From an uncultured Erysipelotrichaceae bacterium (GTDB lineage: Bacteria > Bacillota_I > Bacilli_A > RF39 > UBA660), in the NCBI GenBank assembly GCA_902766815.1, contig CACXEZ010000043.1:1-5329 (forward strand): a DNA stretch of 5,329 nucleotides. Direction: 5' to 3'. This document shows positions 1-5,329 of this stretch, one piece after another; the first letter of the stretch is position 1, and each line of letters opens with the position of its first letter. Both the position numbers and the translations under genes were made by a program. Under the pieces are notes generated by a model. It saw only the letters and a list, made by a program, of their open reading frames with translations. It made no database searches and was not told the DNA's origin.

Positions 1-19
1 CACTTTTAAGTAAAAAGTG
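1..19. repeat. Small perfect inverted repeat at the window edge
   Basis: CACTTTT (1-7) and AAAAGTG (13-19) are perfect reverse complements around a 5-base loop. No T-run follows on the plus strand, so it is not a convincing terminator for a gene upstream on that strand. On the minus strand the following bases lie outside the window and cannot be judged. It could be half of a bidirectional terminator for a gene ending just before the window, or chance in AT-rich DNA. Confidence 0.3.
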
Positions 20-85
20 AAAACTTTAATATCCTTATTTTTCAACGTTTATTAAATTTTGCTCAATTTCCTAGTCTGAACTGTA

Positions 86-106
86 ACGAAAATGTCATTT
101 TTTCGT
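86..106. repeat. Inverted repeat upstream of the parA promoter
   Basis: ACGAAAA (86-92) pairs perfectly with TTTTCGT (100-106) around a 7-base loop. The centre is itself palindromic (AAAATG-T-CATTTT). It lies about 35 bases upstream of the parA -10 element, a place where an operator or the terminator of an upstream gene could sit. The T-rich DNA after it is interrupted by GTA and does not form a clean T-run. The symmetry is seen; any role is inference. Confidence 0.3.
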
Positions 107-136
107 GTATTTTGTCTTTATTTTTGGTAAAAAGTT

Positions 137-145
137 TGGTACAAT
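137..145 (+). promoter_or_regulatory. Extended -10 promoter for parA-parB
   Basis: TGG followed by TACAAT (140-145) forms an extended -10 element. No good -35 box is found at the right distance: the best 17-spaced hexamer is TTTATT at 117-122, which is consistent with the extended -10 compensating. Transcription would start near 152, leaving a short leader of about 24 bases. A Shine-Dalgarno run AAAGGTGAG (162-170) lies 5 bases before the ATG at 176. Confidence 0.55.
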
Positions 146-175
146 GTACTTTGTAGGAAATAAAGGTGAGTATAC

Positions 176-991
176 ATGGGAAAAGTAATTGCAATTGTGA
201 ATCAAAAAGGTGGAGTAGGCAAAACTACTACTAGTATTAATTTAGCTGCTTCTTTGGGAGTGTTGAATAAGAAAGTTTTATTGGTAGATTTGGATCCACA
301 AGGCAATGCTACTACTGGTGTTGGTGTAGATAAGGGTGGAATCAATAATAGTATTTATGAAGTTTTAGTTATGAAATCAACTGTTGAGAAGGCTATTATT
401 AAAACAAAGAGCAAGAATTTAAGTTTGATTCCAGCTTATTTGAATCTTGCTGGTGTTGATATGGAGCTTATTGAGTTAGAAAAAAAGTATCGCGCTGATG
501 GAAAAACTTTTAATCGTGTTCTTAGGCTGAGAGATGAGCTTTCTAAGGTAAGGGATAAATTTGATTTTATTTTAATTGATTGTCCACCTTCTTTGGGTAT
601 TTTAACTACTAATGCTTTGGCTGCCGCTGATAGTGTTTTAATTCCTGTTCAATGTGAGTATTTTGCTTTGGAAGGGATTATGCAACTTATTAATACAATT
701 ATGCTTGCTCAAAAGAAAGTAAATCCAAACTTAGATATTGAAGGAGTTCTTTTAACTATGCTTACTACTAATACTAATTTAGGATTGGAAGTAGTTGATA
801 GTATCAAAGGATTCTTTAAGGAAAGAGTATATGATACAATTATTCCTAGATTAATTCGATTGGCTGAGGCTCCATCTCATGGAAAACCTATTTTGGAGTA
901 TGAGCCTAAGAGTAGAGGCACTTTGGCATATTTAAATTTAGCTAAGGAGGTTATAGAAAAGAATGGAACAGAAAAAGAAAGCGTTGGGTAG
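176..991 (+). CDS. parA: ParA/Soj chromosome-partitioning ATPase
   Basis: This is a cytoplasmic, nucleoid-associated ParA-family ATPase, 271 aa. In the family, ATP-bound dimers coat DNA non-specifically and are released by ParB, which moves origin regions apart; Soj of Bacillus also controls DnaA. Seen in the sequence: the deviant Walker A KGGVGKTT at residues 11-18 with its signature lysine, the A' motif VDLDPQGNAT at 37-46 (D38, D40), and Walker B ILIDCPPS at 132-139. Further on come the family blocks IPVQCEYFALEG and IPRLIRLAEAPSHGKP, whose arginines fit the DNA-binding surface. It is somewhat longer than typical Soj (about 253 aa) because of extra charged residues around 102-116 and a short hydrophilic C-terminal tail that overlaps the parB start. 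The start is supported by the ribosome binding site at 162-170 and the typical MGKVIAI opening. It is probably the chromosomal rather than a plasmid type, given the close match to Soj. Confidence 0.95.
   Translation: MGKVIAIVNQKGGVGKTTTSINLAASLGVLNKKVLLVDLDPQGNATTGVGVDKGGINNSIYEVLVMKSTVEKAIIKTKSKNLSLIPAYLNLAGVDMELIELEKKYRADGKTFNRVLRLRDELSKVRDKFDFILIDCPPSLGILTTNALAAADSVLIPVQCEYFALEGIMQLINTIMLAQKKVNPNLDIEGVLLTMLTTNTNLGLEVVDSIKGFFKERVYDTIIPRLIRLAEAPSHGKPILEYEPKSRGTLAYLNLAKEVIEKNGTEKESVG
944..950 (+). promoter_or_regulatory. parB ribosome binding site inside parA, with long spacer
   Basis: AAGGAGG is a near-perfect Shine-Dalgarno sequence lying within the parA coding region. The spacer to the parB ATG at 963 is 12 bases, longer than the usual 5-9. 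An in-frame TAG at 954-956 rules out an earlier start, and the next residues (KKKALGRGL) match the conserved ParB N-terminus, so 963 is the right start despite the spacing. Confidence 0.7.
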
Positions 992-1841
992 GGGGCTAGA
1001 ACAATTATTTAGTAGTGAAGTATTAGATTTTGATACTTTTGAGGATCGTATTATGGAGACTGCTGCGGAAGCTGATATTAAAGAGATTCCGGTTTCAGAA
1101 ATTCGACCTAATCCTTATCAACCTAGAAGAACTTTTGATCAGGAAGCTTTAGATGAATTAGCTACTTCTATTAAGAATTATGGTGTATTTCAGCCAATTA
1201 TTGTTAAGAAAAGTATTAAGGGATATGATTTGGTTGCTGGAGAACGTAGACTTCGTGCATCTAAATTGGCAGGTCTTGATACAATACCTGCTATTGTAAA
1301 AGATTTTGATGATGAGAAAATGCGTGAGATTGCATTGTTGGAAAATATTCAGAGAGAAAATTTAAGTTCAATAGAGCTTGCTTGGGCCTATAAAGGAATT
1401 ATTGATAGTTTACATATTAGACAAGAGGATTTGGCAGCTAAAATTGGTAAGAGTAGGAGCCATGTTACTAATACATTAGGACTTCTTCGTCTTCCTGATG
1501 ATGTACAGGATATGGTACGTGATAATAAAATTTCTATGGGACATGCTAGAGTTCTTAGTAAAATGGAAGATAATACAAAGGTTGAGAAATTAGCTAATCA
1601 AGTTGTTAAAGATAATATTAGTGTAAGAGATTTAGAGAATATTTCTAATAAAGATGATGTAATTAAAAGGGTACCTGTTGTAAGACAAACTAAGGTTAAT
1701 GAGTATCAATATGTAGAGGATGAGCTTAGGGATATTTTAGGAACTAAGGTTAAAATAGAAAATAAGAAAATTGAGATATTTTTTGATTCTAAAGTGGATT
1801 TAACAAGAATTTTAGATATATTGAATGTAAAAGTAGATTAA
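963..1841 (+). CDS. parB: ParB/Spo0J parS-binding CTPase clamp
   Basis: This is a ParB/Spo0J-family partition protein, 292 aa, the usual length. The family binds parS, hydrolyses CTP, closes as a sliding clamp on origin-proximal DNA, stimulates ParA and recruits SMC. Seen: an N-terminal ParA-interacting peptide with KKKALGRGL at residues 4-12, and the N-domain box NPYQPRR at 50-56. The CTP-binding motif GERR is at 93-96 and the ENIQRENLS box at 127-135. A helix-turn-helix region, roughly 154-178, reads QEDLAAKIGKSRSHVTNTL. The C-terminal 60 residues form the dimerisation domain and end in an alternating hydrophobic pattern. The gene overlaps parA by 29 bp, which suggests translational coupling and balanced expression. 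The stop codon lies at the foot of a terminator hairpin, so the operon contains only parA and parB. Confidence 0.95.
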   Translation: MEQKKKALGRGLEQLFSSEVLDFDTFEDRIMETAAEADIKEIPVSEIRPNPYQPRRTFDQEALDELATSIKNYGVFQPIIVKKSIKGYDLVAGERRLRASKLAGLDTIPAIVKDFDDEKMREIALLENIQRENLSSIELAWAYKGIIDSLHIRQEDLAAKIGKSRSHVTNTLGLLRLPDDVQDMVRDNKISMGHARVLSKMEDNTKVEKLANQVVKDNISVRDLENISNKDDVIKRVPVVRQTKVNEYQYVEDELRDILGTKVKIENKKIEIFFDSKVDLTRILDILNVKVD

Positions 1842-1867
1842 GATTAGTAATAATCTTTTTTTCTTTT
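1840..1867 (+). terminator. Rho-independent terminator of parA-parB
   Basis: AAGATTA (1840-1846) and TAATCTT (1851-1857) form a perfect 7-bp stem with a GTAA loop, followed directly by TTTTTCTTTT (1858-1867). The stem starts within the parB stop codon. It has only one G-C pair and is weak alone, but the long T-run is typical of terminators in AT-rich genomes. Confidence 0.7.
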
Positions 1868-1930
1868 AATAACTTATTGTTATCAAATCCTCTTTTCTAA
1901 AAAGTATAATTTCTTGTAAATTTTAGGACA

Positions 1931-1958
1931 TTGTTTTGAATTTATGGAATGATAAAAT
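1931..1958 (+). promoter_or_regulatory. Possible upstream promoter of the cold-shock gene
   Basis: TTGTTT (1931-1936) and TAAAAT (1953-1958) are separated by 16 bases. A transcript would start near 1965 and carry a leader of about 140 bases before the cold-shock ATG, including the hairpin at 1984-2007. Long leaders are known for cspA-type mRNAs. In DNA this AT-rich such hexamer pairs arise by chance, so this is a weaker call than the promoter at 2033-2062. Confidence 0.3.
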
Positions 1959-1983
1959 TATTTTTGCGACAAATTAGGAGTGA

Positions 1984-2007
1984 ATGTTTATTTTAATATG
2001 TAAACAT
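1984..2007 (+). repeat. Inverted repeat in the cold-shock gene leader
   Basis: ATGTTTA (1984-1990) is the perfect reverse complement of TAAACAT (2001-2007), with a 10-base loop. It lies between the two candidate promoters. In a transcript from the upstream one it would form a leader hairpin; for the downstream one it sits just upstream of the -35 box, where an operator could be. The same bases include a possible 15-codon reading frame starting at 1984 after AGGAG (1976-1980) and ending with TGA at 2029-2031. The spacer there is only 3 bases, so I do not call it a gene. Confidence 0.35.
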
Positions 2008-2032
2008 GTCGTATTTTGTAGTTTGAAATGAT

Positions 2033-2062
2033 TTGAAAAAAGTTAATCTTTTGAACTATAAT
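2033..2062 (+). promoter_or_regulatory. Sigma-A-type promoter of the cold-shock gene
   Basis: TTGAAA (2033-2038) and a consensus TATAAT (2057-2062) are separated by 18 bases, making this the best promoter in the window. Transcription would start near 2069 and give a leader of only about 35 bases. The initial transcribed sequence TTGTAGGAAATA (2067-2078) is identical to the one at the parA promoter (151-162). Confidence 0.7.
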
Positions 2063-2089
2063 ATTGTTGTAGGAAATAGTAAGATGGAA

Positions 2090-2097
2090 GAGAGGTG
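2090..2097 (+). promoter_or_regulatory. Ribosome binding site that decides the cold-shock start
   Basis: GAGAGGTG is a good Shine-Dalgarno sequence. It lies 7 bases before the ATG at 2105 but only 4 bases before the in-frame GTG at 2102. Normal spacing and codon preference favour the ATG, so the protein starts MIGKVKWF rather than MMIGKVKWF. Confidence 0.6.
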
Positions 2098-2104
2098 TTA
2101 GGTG

Positions 2105-2341
2105 ATGATCGGTAAGGTAAAGTGGTTCAATAACACAAAAGGATATGGTTTTATAGATCATACGTCTGGAGAAGATATTTTTGTTCATTATTCTGTGATA
2201 AAGCAAGATGGCTATAAAACTTTAGCAGAAGGTCAACTTGTTAATTTTGATCTTATTGAAACTCCCAAAGGTCTTCAAGCTGTTAATGTTGCAACAACTA
2301 CAACAAATGCAAACAATTCGCAGACAACTAGTGTATCTTAA
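2105..2341 (+). CDS. Cold-shock-domain protein (CspA/CspB family) with a Thr/Asn tail
   Basis: This is a small cytoplasmic single-stranded nucleic-acid binding protein, 78 aa from the ATG at 2105. Members of the family act as RNA chaperones that melt RNA structure, often but not only after cold shock. Seen: [15 protein letters not shown] at residues 3-17 with RNP1 (KGYGFI, 12-17), RNP2 (DIFVHYS, 24-30), and the conserved EGQLVNFDL at 42-50 followed by GLQAVNV. The OB-fold ends near residue 63. Residues 64-78 form an extra low-complexity tail of Thr, Asn, Ser and Gln, where canonical Csp proteins stop at 65-70 aa. The variant Y29 replaces the usual Phe of RNP2 and is conservative. A GTG start at 2102 would add one Met. 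The gene is monocistronic, with its own promoter and a terminator hairpin that spans the stop codon. Which csp paralogue it is cannot be told. Confidence 0.93.
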   Translation: MIGKVKWFNNTKGYGFIDHTSGEDIFVHYSVIKQDGYKTLAEGQLVNFDLIETPKGLQAVNVATTTTNANNSQTTSVS

Positions 2342-2359
2342 TGGTATACTGGTTGTTTT
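2324..2359 (+). terminator. Terminator hairpin spanning the cold-shock stop codon
   Basis: ACAACTAGTGTATC (2324-2337) and GGTATACTGGTTGT (2343-2356) pair over 14 positions in RNA, 11 Watson-Crick and 3 G-U, around the loop TTAAT. The T-run is short (TTTT, 2356-2359). The left arm encodes the last residues of the protein and the TAA stop sits in the loop. G-U pairs and a T-run on this side only point to plus-strand transcription; read from the minus strand the hairpin is not followed by Ts. It may also protect the 3' end of the mRNA. Confidence 0.65.
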
Positions 2360-2381
2360 ACATGTTAGAATATACATAATA

Positions 2382-3287
2382 TTAGTACTTCGATGATATT
2401 TCGTTTAATTTTTTGATTAGAGAATTAGCAAATTCTAGATTGTGCTTAAATATATTATCATGGCTATTATATTTTGTTCCGAAGGCGTTTTGACTTAATA
2501 TAGGAAGAGTTAATATTTGATTATCTTTCATTATAATTCGAATGTTTATTTGATAACAACTATTTGAAAAGGTACCAATTGATTTTGAAGAATAACTATT
2601 TTTAGATTGATAAACTTGATTGTCTAATAAAATTTCATAGTTCTCTATATCTTCGGTTGAACATTTTGTGTTCTTTTCTTTTGTGTGAAATACAATTGTC
2701 TTTGAAGAATCAATAGAAATACCTGAACCAATAGAGTTAATTTGCTGATATTTTGGAATTATTCCACATAAATATGCTGTTTCTTTATTGATTTTTTTTC
2801 GCCTATAGTTGCTGTCGTTTATTGTATTGATATAATCATTTATTTTTTGATCACTTCCATTTATTTCTATTAAAATGTTATTTAATAATAATATTTTACT
2901 CATTAAATTATTTTTTATCATGGAACATGTTAGATTGTTGTAATAAAATGCACCATAGTTTTTGGTATTTATTATCCATAAATATTTATTTGTTGGTATT
3001 AGATAATATTCTTGATTGGTTAGCACTTCTTTTCCATAAAATACTGATAAATATGTTTCTTCTACTGGAATTAGTTTTGATATTAATTTAGCTTTTTCTT
3101 CATTTATGTCTGGGCATTTGTTTGTTATATAAGTTACTCTGTATTCTAGTGGTTCGGATGATAGTTTTGGTATAGGAAATAGGTTTTGGAAAGTAGCTGT
3201 AGTTTCTAGTAAAGCATTAAGGTTATCTTTTTCTTGTTTGATATTGTTATATTTTTCTTCAAAAGAATTTAATAAATCTTTCAACAT
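2382..3287 (-). CDS. Uncharacterised 301-aa protein, possible PH-like domains
   Basis: I do not recognise this as a named family. It is a soluble protein with no signal peptide and no membrane segment. The first 28 residues are charged and helical with spaced hydrophobics, possibly a short coiled coil. Residues about 65-158 (from EEKAKLISKLIPVEETYLSVFYG through YYLIPTNKYLWIINTK to ILIEINGSDQKINDYI) show a series of short beta strands followed by a helix, a layout reminiscent of bacterial PH-like domains. Residues about 172-230 (GIIPKYQ, then GSGISIDSSKTIVFHT and EDIENYEILLDNQ) repeat a strand-rich pattern seen in bacterial PH-like/DUF4429-type proteins. The C-terminus ends in a helix. The start is supported by AGGTGA 6 bases upstream and a promoter at 3317-3345. 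It is convergent with the cold-shock gene and divergent from potA, so it forms its own transcript. The domain reading is inference from patterns only. Confidence 0.8.
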   Translation of the reverse strand: MLKDLLNSFEEKYNNIKQEKDNLNALLETTATFQNLFPIPKLSSEPLEYRVTYITNKCPDINEEKAKLISKLIPVEETYLSVFYGKEVLTNQEYYLIPTNKYLWIINTKNYGAFYYNNLTCSMIKNNLMSKILLLNNILIEINGSDQKINDYINTINDSNYRRKKINKETAYLCGIIPKYQQINSIGSGISIDSSKTIVFHTKEKNTKCSTEDIENYEILLDNQVYQSKNSYSSKSIGTFSNSCYQINIRIIMKDNQILTLPILSQNAFGTKYNSHDNIFKHNLEFANSLIKKLNEISSKY

Positions 3288-3316
3288 ATATTATCACCTA
3301 TCTTTATTTTAATTTT

Positions 3317-3345
3317 ATTTTAATCAATATTCTGCATAAAAGCAA
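3317..3345 (-). promoter_or_regulatory. Promoter of the minus-strand 301-aa gene
   Basis: Read on the minus strand, TTGCTT (3345-3340) and TAAAAT (3322-3317) are separated by exactly 17 bases. The ribosome binding site AGGTGA (3299-3294) lies 6 bases before the ATG at 3287. The leader would be about 20 bases. The surrounding A+T richness offers alternative -10 boxes nearby. Confidence 0.5.
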
Positions 3346-3386
3346 TAATAATTTTTAGATAAATTCTTTCTTTTTGTTTTTTATTG

Positions 3387-3395
3387 TGGTAAGAT
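3387..3395 (+). promoter_or_regulatory. Extended -10 promoter of the pot operon
   Basis: TGG followed by TAAGAT (3390-3395) forms an extended -10, similar to the TGG-TACAAT of parA. No clear -35 is seen (TTTCTT at 3367-3372 has the right spacing but a poor match). Transcription would start near 3402, with AGAAGG (3418-3423) as the ribosome binding site 7 bases before the potA ATG. Confidence 0.45.
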
Positions 3396-3430
3396 GTAGA
3401 TAGGATCATAGAAGAGAAGAAGGTATGTGA

Positions 3431-4513
3431 ATGAATGCTATTGTAAAGTTAGAACATGTTAGTAAATGTTTTGTGAAAGATCATTATATTATTAAAGATT
3501 TATCATTGGATGTTTATGAGGGGGAATTTTTAACTTTATTAGGTTCTTCTGGATGTGGTAAAACAACTGTTCTTAGAATGATATCAGGATTGGAACAAGT
3601 TACCAGTGGTAGGATATATATCGATGGTGTGGATGTTACGGATATGGATCCTACTAAGAGAGAAGTTAATACTATCTTTCAAAATTTTGCTTTATTTCCA
3701 CATATGAGTGTTTGGAATAATGTTAGTTTTGGTTTGAAAATGAAGAAAGTTTCGAAAGGTGATATATATAAACGTGTAAAAAAAGTATTGAAATTGGTTA
3801 AATTGGAAGGTTTTGAAGATCGATTGCCAGGGCAGTTATCTGGTGGTCAGCAACAAAGGGTGGCAATTGCTCGTGGTATTGTGATGAACCCTAAAGTATT
3901 ATTGTTGGATGAATCATTATGTTCTTTGGATTTAAAGTTAAAACGACAGATGCAGATAGAACTTAAGAAAATTCAGAAGAAGTTGGGGATTACTTTTATT
4001 TATGTTACTCATGATCAAGATGAAGCTCTTACTATGAGTGATAGAATTGTTATTATTGATAAGGGTATTATTCAGCAGATTGATACTCCTCAGAACATTT
4101 ATAGAAATCCTAGAACAACATTTGTAGCTGATTTTATAGGGGAATCTAATATTATGTCTGGAGAAGTTATTTCTCTTAATGATAATGTTGTTACACTCAG
4201 AGTCGCGGATAGTATTTTTTTTACTATTGCTCGTGATCAATCTGATAAGATAGGTAAGAAGATTTTTGTTATGATAAGGCCTGAGAATATTCAGGTTTCT
4301 GTTAATTCAACTGAGTCAAATATTCGTGGAGTCATAAGAGATGTTGTTTATGATGGGGCTATTACTAAATTGTTTATTGATGTAGATGGTGAATTCAATT
4401 TAAAAGTAACGACAACTGGTAATATTAATTTATTGGAAAATCAAATTGTTTATTTGATAATTAGTCAAGATAGTATTGTTCCAATAAGGGGAAATAAATA
4501 TGAAAAAAAATAA
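3431..4513 (+). CDS. potA: PotA, spermidine/putrescine ABC transporter ATP-binding protein
   Basis: This is the cytoplasmic ATPase of a PotABCD-type polyamine importer, 360 aa (E. coli PotA is about 378). ATP hydrolysis by the PotA dimer drives substrate passage through PotB-PotC. Seen: Walker A GSSGCGKTT at residues 38-46, Q-loop Q84 in TIFQNFALFPH, ABC signature LSGGQQQR at 136-143, Walker B VLLLDE at 156-161 with catalytic E161, D-loop SLD at 165-167, and switch histidine H194 in VTHDQDEA. A C-terminal TOBE-type regulatory region follows from about residue 240 (GESNIMSGEV onwards, including MIRPENIQV). After the catalytic Glu the usual Pro is Ser (DESLCSLD instead of DEPLxALD), an unusual but not inactivating-looking change. 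The assignment to polyamines rests on overall similarity and on the downstream PotB. The gene overlaps potB by 14 bp, which indicates one operon. Confidence 0.93.
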   Translation: MNAIVKLEHVSKCFVKDHYIIKDLSLDVYEGEFLTLLGSSGCGKTTVLRMISGLEQVTSGRIYIDGVDVTDMDPTKREVNTIFQNFALFPHMSVWNNVSFGLKMKKVSKGDIYKRVKKVLKLVKLEGFEDRLPGQLSGGQQQRVAIARGIVMNPKVLLLDESLCSLDLKLKRQMQIELKKIQKKLGITFIYVTHDQDEALTMSDRIVIIDKGIIQQIDTPQNIYRNPRTTFVADFIGESNIMSGEVISLNDNVVTLRVADSIFFTIARDQSDKIGKKIFVMIRPENIQVSVNSTESNIRGVIRDVVYDGAITKLFIDVDGEFNLKVTTTGNINLLENQIVYLIISQDSIVPIRGNKYEKK

Positions 4514-5329
4514 TAACTTATTTAAATTTTTACTTTTAATTCCTACGGTTGTTTATTCTTTTTTATTGATTCTATTACCTTTGAGTTATATATTTTTCTT
4601 ATCGTTTTGTCAGAATGATTCTTATGGTGGTATTATTTATCAATTCACTTTATCTAATTATTTGACTATTTTTCAAATTACTTATGTAAGAATACTTTTA
4701 AAGTCTTGTTTAATTGCTTTGATTGCTACATTTATTTGTATCTGTATTTCTTATCCTTTTGCTTTAATTTTACGAGAAAAGTCAGTCAAAATTAGAAATC
4801 TTATGACAAAATTGGTTATGGTGCCATTTCTAACTAATTCTTTGATTCGCACTTATGGTTGGATTGTGCTTTTAAGGAAGAATGGTGTAATTAATAGTGG
4901 ACTTTTGAATTTTGGACTTATTGAGGAACCTGTTCAACTTATGTATAATAATTTTGGTATTATTATAGGTATGTCTTATACTCTTTTGCCTTTTATGATA
5001 TTACCTGTTTGTAGTTCTGTATTTCGCATTGATCATAGTTTGATTGAAGCAGCACGTGATTTGGGCGCCAATCGTTTTCAAATATTTTATTATATTATAG
5101 TTCCTGAAACTATATCGGGAGTGTTTAATGGGTCTTTGATGGTTTTTATTCCAGCAATAGGTTATTTCTTTATTTCAGATATTCTTGGTGGAGGAAAGGT
5201 TATGATTATAGGAAATTTGATTAAGAATCAGTTCCTAACCGCTAGAAATTGGCCTTTTGGATCCGCTATATCGATTTTCTTGATTTTTGTTACATTCTTA
5301 TTGGTAAAAATTTATCGTAGATTGGGCGG
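4500..5329 (+). CDS. potB: PotB, spermidine/putrescine ABC transporter permease (3' end cut by window)
   Basis: This is an inner-membrane permease subunit that pairs with PotC to form the polyamine channel. 276 codons are visible, still open at the window edge; the family is about 270-290 aa, so only the tail is missing. Six hydrophobic segments are seen, near residues 10-36, 66-91, 104-125, 152-175, 207-229 and 256-271. The cytoplasmic EAA loop that docks onto PotA is present (EAARDLGANRFQIFYYI at 183-199, then VPET). Strong PotB landmarks are PFLTNSLIRTYGW (109-121), LLPFMILP (162-169) and NQFLTARNWPFG (243-254). The ATG at 4500 lies in the last codons of potA and has AAGGGG (4486-4491) 8 bases upstream, so the two are probably translationally coupled. 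potC and potD would be expected next. Confidence 0.93.
   Translation, partial: MKKNNNLFKFLLLIPTVVYSFLLILLPLSYIFFLSFCQNDSYGGIIYQFTLSNYLTIFQITYVRILLKSCLIALIATFICICISYPFALILREKSVKIRNLMTKLVMVPFLTNSLIRTYGWIVLLRKNGVINSGLLNFGLIEEPVQLMYNNFGIIIGMSYTLLPFMILPVCSSVFRIDHSLIEAARDLGANRFQIFYYIIVPETISGVFNGSLMVFIPAIGYFFISDILGGGKVMIIGNLIKNQFLTARNWPFGSAISIFLIFVTFLLVKIYRRLG

Noticed and set aside
1869..1883. Second small inverted repeat ATAAC/GTTAT after the parB terminator
   Set aside because: Only 5 bp with no T-run following, expected by chance in such AT-rich DNA.
1984..2031. 15-codon reading frame after AGGAG in the cold-shock leader
   Set aside because: The spacer to the ATG is only 3 bases, the peptide has no recognisable features, and the frame lies in a region where AT-rich chance frames are common. 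It is mentioned as part of the leader but not called a gene.
1988..2206. 72-codon open frame on the minus strand across the cold-shock promoter and gene start
   Set aside because: It is antisense to a clear cold-shock gene and its promoter, has no ribosome binding site of note and its translation resembles no protein family.
2354..2369. parS-like sequence TGTTTTACATGTTAGA
   Set aside because: It differs from the parS consensus at 5 of 16 positions and breaks the palindrome, while real sites rarely carry more than one or two changes.
2972..2980. DnaA-box-like TTATCCATA
   Set aside because: A single copy with a mismatch, inside the minus-strand coding region and without a cluster or AT-rich unwinding element, so it does not indicate an origin.
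3938..4240. 100-codon open frame on the minus strand inside potA
   Set aside because: It is antisense to the conserved PotA coding region and its translation is rich in Asn, Ser and Ile, as expected from a shadow of an AT-rich gene.
5053..5058. CACGTG core, as in parS, inside potB
   Set aside because: The flanks do not match parS at all, and the bases encode the conserved AAARD part of the EAA loop.

Overview
The window is AT-rich, protein-coding bacterial DNA. It reads as the chromosome of a low-GC Bacillota-type organism. ParA and ParB resemble the Soj/Spo0J proteins of Bacillus, ribosome binding sites are strong AGGAGG/AGGTGA types, and sigma-70/sigma-A style promoters can be picked out. 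Every tryptophan is TGG and no gene contains an in-frame TGA, so the standard bacterial code fits and a Mycoplasma-type code does not. Placement among uncultured Bacilli/Erysipelotrichia-like gut lineages is only an inference.

Layout: (1) positions 1-175 are a non-coding leader with two small inverted repeats and an extended -10 promoter; (2) parA and parB overlap by 29 bp and form a chromosome-partitioning operon closed by a short hairpin plus T-run; (3) a 263-base gap with one good and one weaker promoter leads to a small cold-shock-domain protein, whose terminator hairpin straddles its own stop codon; (4) a convergent minus-strand gene of unknown function, 301 aa, has its own promoter and ends facing the cold-shock gene; (5) a divergent intergenic region of 143 bases leads to a polyamine ABC transporter operon, with potA complete and potB cut by the window end. 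potA and potB overlap by 14 bp.

Functionally, ParA (ATPase) and ParB (CTP-dependent DNA clamp) would segregate the replication origin region. No parS site is visible here, so the ParB loading sites must lie elsewhere. The cold-shock protein would bind single-stranded RNA or DNA. PotA (ATPase) and PotB (permease) would import spermidine/putrescine together with PotC and PotD, which presumably lie just beyond the window. I see no mobile element, CRISPR array, tRNA or rRNA. The least explained items are the minus-strand protein, the layered leader of the cold-shock gene, and a 12-base sequence shared by the transcription starts of parA and the cold-shock gene.
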